From the NCBI GenBank assembly GCA_003250275.1, contig QKGW01000132.1, positions 1 to 8,241 of the forward strand: 8,241 nucleotides of DNA, given 5' to 3'. Within the stretch, counting starts at the first letter, position 1. Each line of letters opens with the position of its first letter. The notes beneath the pieces are model-generated. The model saw nothing but the letters and a program-made list of their open reading frames with translations, did no database searches and was not told the origin of the DNA. Position numbers and translations under genes: made by a program. Source of the stretch: Alphaproteobacteria bacterium. GTDB lineage: Bacteria > Pseudomonadota > Alphaproteobacteria > Rhodospirillales > Rhodospirillaceae. This document shows, piece after piece, positions 1 to 7,543 of the stretch.

Positions 1-702
1 GAAGCGGATCACCGTCAGGCTTTCGTCGGCGGTGGGGATGTCGCGCGCGATCAGGGGGTTCGAGGTATCGACGATCGGCACCCGCTGGAAGTTGATGTCG
101 GTCAGCTCGAACTGCGGGATGACGTAGCGGACGTAGTCGTCCATACGCCGCAGGATGGTGTCGACCACCGCCTCCTGGGAATAGCCGCGGGTGTGAGTGT
201 CGCGGTGGATCTTCTGGATCCATTCGAGGTTGATCACCGGCGCGACGCCAACCTTGAGGTCGACGTACTGGCAGAGGTCGATGCCGTCGGACACCAGGCA
301 GCCGTGCAGGCCCTCGTAGAACATCAGGTCGGTGGCGGAGGCGATCTCGATCCAGTCGGTGAAGGTGCCCGCGATACCGCCAGCCGCGTCCGCCTCGCGC
401 TTGTTGTGGAGGTAGCGGCGGTAGCGCCCGCCGCCTTCCTTGGTCCAGTCGCGGAACAGGGTTTCGAGTTCCGGCCAGAGGTTGCCGGTGGGGCCGAAGT
501 GGCTGATCCGCTGCCCGCTCGCCTCCGCCTCGCGGATCTTTTCGGGCATTTCGCAGCGGGTATAGCGGTGGAAGCCGTCGCCCTCGACGACCGCGGCCCG
601 GATCCCCTCGCGGCGGAACATATGCTCGAAGGCCTCGCGCACCGTGCTGGTGCCCGCGCCCGACGAACCGGTGACGGCGATGAGGGGGAATCTGCGGGAC
701 AT
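1..702 (-). CDS. cbbP: Phosphoribulokinase, Calvin cycle (3' end beyond window)
   Basis: This enzyme phosphorylates ribulose-5-phosphate with ATP to give ribulose-1,5-bisphosphate, the RuBisCO substrate, in the cytoplasm. The first 234 codons are present, with no stop before the left edge. Proteobacterial enzymes are about 290 residues, so roughly 55-60 are missing. Residues 11-20 (TGSSGAGTST) form the P-loop typical of this family. The EGDGFHRY segment carries Asp42, the expected catalytic base position, with His45 nearby. The family blocks FYEGLHG (128-134), PVINLEWIQKIHRD (155-168, ending in a conserved Asp) and ILRRM (183-187, with the Arg pair) follow in order. It lies 23 nt after the cbbM stop, so the two are probably co-transcribed. 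The ATG is the only sensible start, but no Shine-Dalgarno sequence precedes it: the 23-nt gap is pyrimidine-rich near the cbbM stop. Translation may depend on coupling to cbbM. The symbol prk or prkB would serve equally well. Confidence 0.95.
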   Translation of the reverse strand, partial: MSRRFPLIAVTGSSGAGTSTVREAFEHMFRREGIRAAVVEGDGFHRYTRCEMPEKIREAEASGQRISHFGPTGNLWPELETLFRDWTKEGGGRYRRYLHNKREADAAGGIAGTFTDWIEIASATDLMFYEGLHGCLVSDGIDLCQYVDLKVGVAPVINLEWIQKIHRDTHTRGYSQEAVVDTILRRMDDYVRYVIPQFELTDINFQRVPIVDTSNPLIARDIPTADESLTVIRF

Positions 703-725
703 GGGCGTGGGTCCGGGAGGAAGGG

Positions 726-2087
726 TTAGAAGACGATCAGGTCACGCCAACCGGGGAAGAGGACGTCGGCGTCGTGGGGGAAGGATGCAAACGCGCGCGC
801 GAGATCGCGATCCCCCTTCGCGGCGTCGAGCAGCGGGGTGCCGCTCCGCCACGCCGCCACCGCCGCACGCAGGGACCGCGCGCCCGCGGCCGGACCGTCG
901 AGATGGCCGAACGCGCCGCCGCCCGCGGTGAGGATCACCTCGGCATGTCCCAGGTTGTCGAAAAATCCCGGCAGACGCAAGGCGTTCATGCCGCCGGAGA
1001 CGATCGGCGTGGCGGGGGTCATGCCGTGCCAGGGCTGGCGGTAGTACGGTCCTTCGGCGAGATCGTGGTCGAGCATGTCGGCGGTGGCGCGGTCCGCCGG
1101 GCTGCCTTCCATCTTGCCGAAGCCCATGCCGCCGGTGTGCAGACCCGAGGCGCCCATCATCCGCGCGAGCTTGGCGAGGACGAGCGCGGTGTAGCCGCGC
1201 TGGCTCTGGCGCGAGGTGATCGCCCCGTGTCCGGCGCGGTGGTAGTGGAGGAAATGGCCGGGGTGGTTGCGCCGCACCGTCGCCACCGCGGTCGGCCCGG
1301 CGACGAAGCCGTCGACGAGGAAGGCGACGTGGCTGGCGTTGTCGCCGAAGGCCTCGAGGATGAGATCGCAGCGGGCGAGGATTTCCGCGGGATCGTCGGC
1401 GGTGACGTTGGCGGAGAACAGCTTCGCCTCGCCGGTGACGTCCTGCGCGCGGGCCATCGCGTCGGCGACCGCGCGCACCGTCTCGCGCATCGGCGCGAAC
1501 GGTTGGTTGCCCTGCGGCTCGTCGTTTTTAATGAAGTCGCCGCTGAGCCAGAAGCCGTAGCACGCCTCGGCGAACGGCTGCGGACGCAGGCCCAGCTTCG
1601 GCTTGATGATGGTGCCGAGGATCGGCCCGGCGTCGCGCCCGAGCACGGCGAGAAGGGTGTGGATGTTGGCGGTGGGGCCGTCGAACAAGCGCAGGAATTC
1701 GGGCGGCGCGTAGAAGTCGAGGAGCTTGGCGTGGGCGATGTCGTCCATGCCCTGGTTGTTGCCGACGAGGAGCGTCAGGATCGAGGCGACCATCGCCTTG
1801 CCGTCGGTGACGTTGCGGTCGAAGAGATCGAGCGGGAAGGCGATCTTCATCAGCCCGGCGTCGGCGTCGGCGTGATAGACGAGCGCGTCGACGCCGCGGG
1901 TGAAGTCGTCGGTGGTGAACACCTCGACGTTGGTGCCGGTCGAGGATTCGGCGGCGAAGTGCGCCGCCGCGACGAGGTAGCTGCCGCGCTTCGGCCGCAT
2001 CGCGTAGGCGGCGAGGACGTGGCGGCCCTGGGCGATGAGGGAGGCCTCGTCGAGGTCGAGATCGGCGTAACGGTTCGACTGGTCCAT
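726..2087 (-). CDS. cbbM: Form II ribulose-1,5-bisphosphate carboxylase/oxygenase (RuBisCO large subunit)
   Basis: CbbM fixes CO2 onto ribulose-1,5-bisphosphate to give two 3-phosphoglycerates. Form II enzymes are built of large subunits only, and no small-subunit gene is seen here. The 453-residue product aligns from memory almost end to end with the R. rubrum enzyme (466 residues). The active-site residues are present: Glu47, Asn110, Lys162 in GTIIKPKLGL, the carbamylated Lys187 with Asp189 and Glu190 in GGDFIKNDEPQGN-like context (here SGDFIKNDE), His283 and His287 in HYHRAGH, His317, loop-6 Lys325, and Ser364. One loop-6 residue is unusual: Gly320, where remembered form II enzymes have Thr. 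The C-terminal tail is slightly short. The start at MDQSNRY matches the family N-terminus and has a GGGGAG-type ribosome-binding site about 6 nt upstream. A GTG start 54 nt further upstream is rejected. The phosphoribulokinase gene follows. No cbbR regulator is inside the window. Confidence 0.97.
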   Translation of the reverse strand: MDQSNRYADLDLDEASLIAQGRHVLAAYAMRPKRGSYLVAAAHFAAESSTGTNVEVFTTDDFTRGVDALVYHADADAGLMKIAFPLDLFDRNVTDGKAMVASILTLLVGNNQGMDDIAHAKLLDFYAPPEFLRLFDGPTANIHTLLAVLGRDAGPILGTIIKPKLGLRPQPFAEACYGFWLSGDFIKNDEPQGNQPFAPMRETVRAVADAMARAQDVTGEAKLFSANVTADDPAEILARCDLILEAFGDNASHVAFLVDGFVAGPTAVATVRRNHPGHFLHYHRAGHGAITSRQSQRGYTALVLAKLARMMGASGLHTGGMGFGKMEGSPADRATADMLDHDLAEGPYYRQPWHGMTPATPIVSGGMNALRLPGFFDNLGHAEVILTAGGGAFGHLDGPAAGARSLRAAVAAWRSGTPLLDAAKGDRDLARAFASFPHDADVLFPGWRDLIVF

Positions 2088-2100
2088 CTCTGCTCCCCGA

Positions 2101-2141
2101 GGGTAGTGAACCGGCCAAGGGTAGGGAAACCGTGAATTCAC
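2101..2141. repeat. Tandem-like direct repeat and 10-bp palindrome upstream of cbbM
   Basis: Read on the plus strand, GGGTAGTGAACCG (2101-2113) is followed 18 bp later by GGGTAGGGAAACCG (2119-2132), which differs by one substitution and one inserted A. The second copy abuts a perfect 10-bp palindrome, GTGAATTCAC (2132-2141). All of this lies within 55 bp upstream of the cbbM start codon, in its leader or promoter, and in the divergent spacer shared with ettA. It could be a regulator binding site, but no known consensus is recognised. Confidence 0.4.
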
Positions 2142-2152
2142 CGCAAGAGGGC

Positions 2153-2180
2153 TTGATTTCGATCTGCGGAACCGTAGAGT
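2153..2180 (+). promoter_or_regulatory. Candidate sigma-70-type promoter for ettA
   Basis: A TTGATT hexamer at 2153-2158 and a TAGAGT hexamer at 2175-2180 are separated by 16 bp. Each matches the -35 or -10 consensus at four of six positions. Transcription would begin near 2187, leaving a leader of about 25 nt that contains the CCGGAG ribosome-binding site (2201-2206) of ettA. The match is modest and is inferred from spacing and position only. Confidence 0.3.
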
Positions 2181-2212
2181 CTGCGCCGAACGTTCAACCC
2201 CCGGAGTCGCTG

Positions 2213-3898
<1,686 letters not shown>

Positions 3899-3920
3899 GG
3901 CGAAGCCGCCCCAGGCAAAG

Positions 3921-3952
3921 AAAAAGCCCCGGAGGCGACTCCGGGGCTTTTT
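3921..3952. terminator. Bidirectional Rho-independent terminator between ettA and mlaC
   Basis: A perfect 14-bp inverted repeat (AAAAAGCCCCGGAG at 3921-3934, CTCCGGGGCTTTTT at 3939-3952) encloses the loop GCGA, a GNRA tetraloop. The nine G/C-rich pairs are followed by a T-run on the plus strand. The flanking A-run gives a U-run on the minus strand as well. It lies 22 nt after the ettA stop and 23 nt beyond the mlaC stop, so it can end both convergent transcripts. Confidence 0.93.
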
Positions 3953-3975
3953 CTATTGCAGCGTGGAGGAGGGGC

Positions 3976-4631
3976 TCAGCCCTCGGGCAGCGGAGCCGGC
4001 TGCTTGCCGGCGCGCAGGTCGTCGCGCATCTTCGCGAGCGCGGTCATCAGGCCATTGAGCCCGCCGTCGCGGCGCATCACCGAGGCGTACTGCTTGCGGG
4101 TGTTGATCAGCATCGAATTGGCCTCGATCACCACGTCGATGAGCTTGAGCTCGCCGCCCTTGCGCTCCTGCACCCGCCAGACGATCGGAATCGGCTTGCC
4201 CCGTCCTGGGTCTTGACCTGGCTCTCGACGAAGAAGTCGGACTTGTCCTGGTAGCCGCCGGTGACGTCCACGTGCACGCCCTGGTACTCGTCGAGGTGGG
4301 AGATCCAGGTGAGGATCGAGACGTCCTCGAACAGCTGGACGAACTCCTGCTTCTGCGAAGCCGAAGCGCCGCGCCATTCGCGGCCGACGACGAACGCGGC
4401 GATGCCGGGAATGTCGGCCGCCTGGACGAACAGCTTGCGGAAGCGCTCTTCGCGTTCGGCGGTCGAGATCTTCGCGCCGATCACGTCGTTGATCGCGGTG
4501 TTGACCAGCTTGGTGACGAAGGTGGTGGCCTCCTGCACCGTCGCGGCGTTGGCCGCCGAGGGCATCAGGAGCAAAAGTGCGAGCACCGCACCTCGCACGG
4601 CGAGGCAGGTGCGGCGAAACGCGTCAGTCAT
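3976..4631 (-). pseudogene. mlaC: MlaC-type phospholipid-binding periplasmic protein, interrupted by a frameshift
   Basis: MlaC (Ttg2D family) shuttles phospholipids across the periplasm between outer-membrane MlaA and the inner-membrane MlaFEDB ABC transporter. The gene starts at 4631 with AAGGA 8 nt upstream. Residues 1-29 form a signal peptide with a hydrophobic core (AVLALLLLMP) and an ANA cleavage motif. The first frame gives family-like sequence to about residue 144 (VESQVKTQDG). It then turns into low-complexity Arg/Ser sequence and stops at 4128. The expected C-terminal part (GKPIPIVWRV, then IDVVIEANSM and MRRDGGLNGL) continues in another frame to the stop at 3976. The break is in four Cs at 4199-4202, a GGGG run on the coding strand. 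One extra G would join the frames into about 218 residues, close to the usual 211. The intact downstream half suggests a sequencing error or a very recent mutation. It lies 24 nt after mlaA. Confidence 0.85.
4199..4202 (-). other. Probable -1 frameshift site in mlaC
   Basis: The coding-strand run GGGG, in the context GACGGGGCAAGCC, marks where family-like sequence leaves one frame and resumes in the other. Adding one G gives Asp-Gly-Gly-Lys-Pro and restores a full-length MlaC. Removing two bases would also restore the frame, as Asp-Gly-Lys-Pro. Confidence 0.8.
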
Positions 4632-4655
4632 CGCGAAATCCTTAGGTTCGGTCGG

Positions 4656-5444
4656 TTAGGACTGGGGCGTGAAGCTGAACCGATAGCCTTCGCCCTCGCC
4701 CGGACGGTCCGAGGTCTTGCGGTTCATGATGTCGAGCATCCGCCGCTGGCGTACGAAATCGCGGACCGCGACATAATAATCGACCGAGGTGCGTTCGAGT
4801 TCCTCAAGCGGGTCGATCAGGGGCGCGCGGGCGTCGATCACTTCGAGGCCGAAGCGGGTCCACATCAGCGGTTCGGCGGCGTCCCACTCGGAGCCCATGC
4901 CGAGCCAGAACAGCGGGTCGGAGGCGACGTCCGCCACCGCGCCAACGGTGTCGCGCGGGTTGGACGGACCGAACAGCGGCCACACCAGATACGGGCCTTC
5001 CCCGACGCCCCAGACGGCGAGGGTTTGGCCGAAGTCTTCCTGCTGGCGCTCGTCGCCGGTTTCGGCGGCGGCGTCGATGAGGCCGCCGATGCCCGCCGTC
5101 GAGTTGACGATGAAGCGCTTGAGCACGATCAGCGAGCGGTCGAAATCGCCCTGCAACAGGGTGTTGAGCAGGTCGATCGGCGAACGCAGGTTGACGAGGA
5201 CGTTGTGGATGCCCTTCTGCGCCGGATCGGGCAGGTAGTCGCGGTAGACCCGGGCAACCGGCTTCAGGGTGTAGCGGTCGAGCGTCATGTTGAACGAGAA
5301 GACCGCGCGGTTCACCGGCTCCAGCGGATCGTTCGCGTCGTCCGCATCCTGTGCGAGAACAGGCGTCGCGGAAAGGGCGAGGGCGCAAACGGCGCCGAGG
5401 CCGGTACGACGCAGAGTACGCGAGACGAACGAGAAACCGATCAT
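4656..5444 (-). CDS. mlaA: MlaA/VacJ family outer-membrane lipid-asymmetry protein
   Basis: MlaA removes mislocalised phospholipids from the outer leaflet of the outer membrane and passes them to MlaC. The 262-residue product (E. coli 251) has the family blocks in order: DPLEPVNRAVFSFN (39-52), NTLLQGD (94-100), RFIVNSTAGIGG (110-121) and FGQTLAVWGVGEGPYLV (138-154), then GPSNPRD (159-165). Residues 1-31 look like a signal peptide with an Arg-rich n-region and a hydrophobic stretch ending VLA. E. coli MlaA is a lipoprotein, but no lipobox is visible: the only early Cys (Cys20) lies inside the hydrophobic core after GAV. The product may therefore be an ordinary signal-peptidase-I substrate. 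The start ATG at 5444 has AGGAAG 8 nt upstream. The longer reading frame to 5792 runs through the divergent promoter region into sahR and is rejected. mlaC follows after 24 nt, so the two likely form an operon. No mlaFEDB is in the window. Confidence 0.93.
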   Translation of the reverse strand: MIGFSFVSRTLRRTGLGAVCALALSATPVLAQDADDANDPLEPVNRAVFSFNMTLDRYTLKPVARVYRDYLPDPAQKGIHNVLVNLRSPIDLLNTLLQGDFDRSLIVLKRFIVNSTAGIGGLIDAAAETGDERQQEDFGQTLAVWGVGEGPYLVWPLFGPSNPRDTVGAVADVASDPLFWLGMGSEWDAAEPLMWTRFGLEVIDARAPLIDPLEELERTSVDYYVAVRDFVRQRRMLDIMNRKTSDRPGEGEGYRFSFTPQS

Positions 5445-5618
5445 GGTATGAACTTCCTGCGGCGGGCAGATATGACGAGGCCGACGCGATCTCCTGCGCC
5501 ACCCTTCCCATATCATAGCGGCGGAGCAAATTTCTAGTGACAACACGTAGGCTTGGGGTCGGTTTCCGGGGAAGTGTGGCAAAAACCGTACACCTACCTT
5601 CGGAGGTGTGAACTTCCT
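5445..5618. repeat. Spaced direct repeat GGTRTGAACTTCCT in the mlaA-sahR spacer
   Basis: GGTATGAACTTCCT (5445-5458) and GGTGTGAACTTCCT (5605-5618) match at 13 of 14 positions and start 160 bp apart. On the minus strand the proximal copy contains the mlaA ribosome-binding site and runs up to its ATG. The distal copy is followed by TCC instead of ATG. A 6-bp inverted repeat, ACACCT/AGGTGT (5590-5609, 8-nt loop), overlaps the distal copy. The feature spans both copies and the DNA between them; it may be chance or a remnant of a short duplication. Confidence 0.35.
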
Positions 5619-5632
5619 CACGCAGAACTGCA

Positions 5633-5660
5633 TTGACATATAAACATCCGTGTATATGTT
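5633..5660 (+). promoter_or_regulatory. Promoter of the sahR-metF-metH operon
   Basis: A perfect -35 hexamer, TTGACA (5633-5638), is followed after 16 bp by TATGTT (5655-5660), which matches the -10 consensus at four of six positions. An alternative -10, TATATG at 5653-5658, would leave only 14 bp. The predicted transcript starts near 5667, about 20 nt before the sahR ATG. The leader is thus too short for a SAM or SAH riboswitch, leaving control to a DNA-binding protein. The palindrome at 5636-5659 lies across this promoter. Confidence 0.7.
5636..5659. promoter_or_regulatory. Putative SahR operator (24-bp imperfect palindrome)
   Basis: The half-sites ACATATA (5636-5642) and TATATGT (5653-5659) are perfectly complementary. 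An inner AC/GT pair (5644-5645, 5650-5651) extends the symmetry, so nine of the ten outer position pairs match around a 4-bp centre. It covers the end of the -35, the spacer and most of the -10, so a bound dimer would block RNA polymerase. It lies 28 bp before the start of an ArsR-type regulator gene, which is the usual arrangement for autorepression. That SahR is the binding protein is inferred from position. Confidence 0.7.
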
Positions 5661-5687
5661 GATCGGGCCTTTTGGAGACGCCGCCCG

Positions 5688-6641
5688 ATGAACGCCACTC
5701 TTGGTTGCCTGCGAGCCCTTGCCGAGCCGACGCGCCTGCGTCTGGCGCGCTTGTGTGCCGCCGACGACCTCACGGTGAGCGATCTCACCCACCTACTCGG
5801 TTCGAGCCAGCCGGGAATCTCCAGGCATCTCAAGCTTCTCGTCGAGGGCGGCGTGCTCGAACGCTTCCGCGAGGGCGCGTGGGTGTTCTATCGCCTCACG
5901 CGCGGCGGCGCGCCGCTCGCCCTGGTGCGCGCGGTGCTCGCCGCGCTGCCCGACGAGGACCCGGTGTTCGCCGCCGACGACGACCGCCTCCGCCAGCTCG
6001 CGCGGCAGCGCGCCGAGCGGGCGCGCGCGTGGTTCGACACCATCGCAGCCGATTGGGACCGGATGCGCAGCCTCCAGGCCGACGAAGCGGTGGTCGAGGC
6101 GGAGATCGCGCGCGTGGTGCGCGACCGCCCGGTCGCGAGTCTGCTCGACGTCGGCACCGGTACCGGGCGGATGCTCTCGCTCTTCGGCGCGGACGTGGCG
6201 CGCGCGGAAGGCATCGACCTTTCCCCCGAAATGCTCGCGCTCGCGCGCGAACGGCTGCAGGCGCATGGGCTTCGCCACTGCCTCGTGCGACTCGCCGATA
6301 TGGAGCATCTGCCCGCCGACGCGCGCGGCTTCGACGTCGCGATCTTTCATCAGGTGTTGCATTATTCCCAACGGCCCGCCGCCGCGGTGCGCGAGGCCGC
6401 GCGCGCGCTCGGTCCGGGCGGGCGGGTGGTGATCGTCGACTACCTGCCGCACGCGCTCGAAGAGCTGCGCGCCGAACACAATCATGCCCGCCTCGGCTTC
6501 GCCACGGCGGAGGTCGCCCAGTGGTTCGCCGACGCGGGCCTGGAACTCGGGGCGGTGCGCGAGGTTCCCGGGCGCTCGCTGACGATCGGCATCTGGGCCG
6601 GACACAAACATCAAGAAACCAGCAATGGAGGCGAACGATGA
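5688..6641 (+). CDS. sahR: SahR-type ArsR-family regulator fused to a methyltransferase-like sensor domain
   Basis: SahR represses genes of the SAM cycle and is released from DNA by S-adenosylhomocysteine, which it senses through a methyltransferase-related domain. This 317-residue protein has that architecture. Residues 1-85 form an ArsR winged helix (ALAEPTRLRLARL, then LLGSSQPGISRHLKLLVEGG as recognition helix, then the wing FREGAWVFYRL). A charged linker follows (about 90-140). Residues 150-305 are a class I methyltransferase fold with motif I LLDVGTGTGRM (152-162), acidic Asp177 in GIDLSPEML, ADMEHLP (203-209), and LGPGGRVVIVDY (241-252). The ArsR metal site ELCVCDL is absent, arguing against metal sensing. 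GGAG lies 10 nt before the ATG. Its TGA overlaps the metF ATG as ATGA, so the two are translationally coupled. A retained catalytic activity cannot be excluded. The name rests on architecture plus neighbours metF and metH. Confidence 0.88.
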   Translation: MNATLGCLRALAEPTRLRLARLCAADDLTVSDLTHLLGSSQPGISRHLKLLVEGGVLERFREGAWVFYRLTRGGAPLALVRAVLAALPDEDPVFAADDDRLRQLARQRAERARAWFDTIAADWDRMRSLQADEAVVEAEIARVVRDRPVASLLDVGTGTGRMLSLFGADVARAEGIDLSPEMLALARERLQAHGLRHCLVRLADMEHLPADARGFDVAIFHQVLHYSQRPAAAVREAARALGPGGRVVIVDYLPHALEELRAEHNHARLGFATAEVAQWFADAGLELGAVREVPGRSLTIGIWAGHKHQETSNGGER

Positions 6642-7540
6642 CCGATCACCAAACCCAAAGCCCCCTCGGCACCGGCGGGCGCGTGCGGGTGTCGTTCGAG
6701 TTCTTCCCGCCCAAGACCGAGAAGATGGCCGAAACCCTGTGGGACGCGGTCACCCGCCTCGCGCCGCTCGCGCCCGATTTCGTCTCGGTGACCTACGGCG
6801 CGGGCGGCTCGACGCGCGAGCGCACCCACGACACCGTCGTCCGCATCGCCCGCGAAACCGCGATGAAGCCCGCCGCGCACCTCACCTGCGTCGCCGCGAC
6901 GCGCGAGGAGATCGACGCGGTGGCGAAGGCCTATTGGGACGCGGGCATCCGCCACGTCGTCGCGCTGCGCGGCGATCCGCCCGACGGCCAGTCGGTCTAC
7001 ACCCCGCATCCGGGCGGCTACGCCTACGCCTCCGACCTCGTCGACGGGCTGAAGCGCATCGCCGATTTCGAGATCAGCGTCGCCGCCTATCCCGAGGGGC
7101 ACCCGCAGTCGCCGTCGCTCGCCGCCGACCTCGACAACCTCAAGCGCAAGATCGACGCGGGCGCGACCCGCGCGATCAGCCAGTACTTCTTCGATGCCGA
7201 CGTGTTCCGCCGCTTCCGCGACCGCATCGCCAAGGCGGGGATTTCGGTGCCGGTGGTGCCGGGCATCCTGCCGGTGACCAATTTCGGCCAGGTGGTGAAG
7301 TTCTCCGCCGCGTGCGGCGCGAGCGTGCCGAAGTGGATGCACGACGCCTTCGAGGGACTCGACGACGACCCCGAGACCCGCCGCCTCGTCGCCGCCACGG
7401 TGGCGGCGGAGCAGGTGCGCGCGCTCGCCGCCGACGGCATCCAGGACTTCCACTTCTACACCCTCAACCGCGCGGACCTCACGTTCGCGATCTGCCATCT
7501 GCTGGGCGTCCGCCCGCGTGCCACGGTCAAGGAAGGTTAA
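6638..7540 (+). CDS. metF: 5,10-methylenetetrahydrofolate reductase
   Basis: MetF reduces 5,10-methylene-THF to 5-methyl-THF with NADH and FAD in the cytoplasm, supplying the methyl group for methionine synthesis. The product is 300 residues (E. coli 296), a TIM-barrel flavoprotein. The N-terminal FEFFPPKT contains the expected catalytic Glu (Glu21). FVSVTYGAGGSTRERT (48-63), LRGDPP (110-115, with Asp113 in the folate/flavin-contacting position), YPEGHP (151-156), SQYFFD (181-186, with Gln182) and PGILPVTNF (208-216) follow in order. The C-terminus FHFYTLNRADLTFAICHLLG is typical. The ATG overlaps the sahR stop, with GGAGG 6 nt upstream, so expression follows sahR. metH starts 3 nt after the metF stop. 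Key residues and length look intact. Confidence 0.97.
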   Translation: MTDHQTQSPLGTGGRVRVSFEFFPPKTEKMAETLWDAVTRLAPLAPDFVSVTYGAGGSTRERTHDTVVRIARETAMKPAAHLTCVAATREEIDAVAKAYWDAGIRHVVALRGDPPDGQSVYTPHPGGYAYASDLVDGLKRIADFEISVAAYPEGHPQSPSLAADLDNLKRKIDAGATRAISQYFFDADVFRRFRDRIAKAGISVPVVPGILPVTNFGQVVKFSAACGASVPKWMHDAFEGLDDDPETRRLVAATVAAEQVRALAADGIQDFHFYTLNRADLTFAICHLLGVRPRATVKEG

Positions 7541-7543
7541 GCG

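Noticed and set aside
774..2135. Plus-strand open frame (about 453 codons) opposite cbbM
   Set aside because: The minus strand encodes a complete form II RuBisCO with all active-site residues. The plus-strand product is compositionally biased and has no recognisable domain.
2132..2141. GTG start codons within GTGAATTCAC for longer cbbM and ettA products
   Set aside because: The palindrome gives GTG on both strands, but neither has a ribosome-binding site and the added residues do not match either family. The internal ATG starts do.
4272..5537. Plus-strand open frame (about 421 codons) opposite mlaC and mlaA
   Set aside because: It crosses both minus-strand genes and their gap. The mlaA family blocks on the other strand settle the coding strand.
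5507..5543. Minus-strand TTGTCA with TATGAT as an mlaA promoter
   Set aside because: The spacing is about 20 bp, too long for a standard promoter, and no better pair was found, so no mlaA promoter is annotated.
5445..5687. SAM or SAH riboswitch upstream of the methionine genes
   Set aside because: The predicted sahR promoter leaves only about 20 nt of leader. The upstream DNA shows no extended stem set, and regulation by the SahR palindrome explains the arrangement better.
5672..7540. Apparent 622-codon fusion frame ending as MetF
   Set aside because: The first half is the out-of-frame reading of sahR. MetF starts at 6638 with its own GGAGG site, and the sahR frame carries clear ArsR and methyltransferase motifs.
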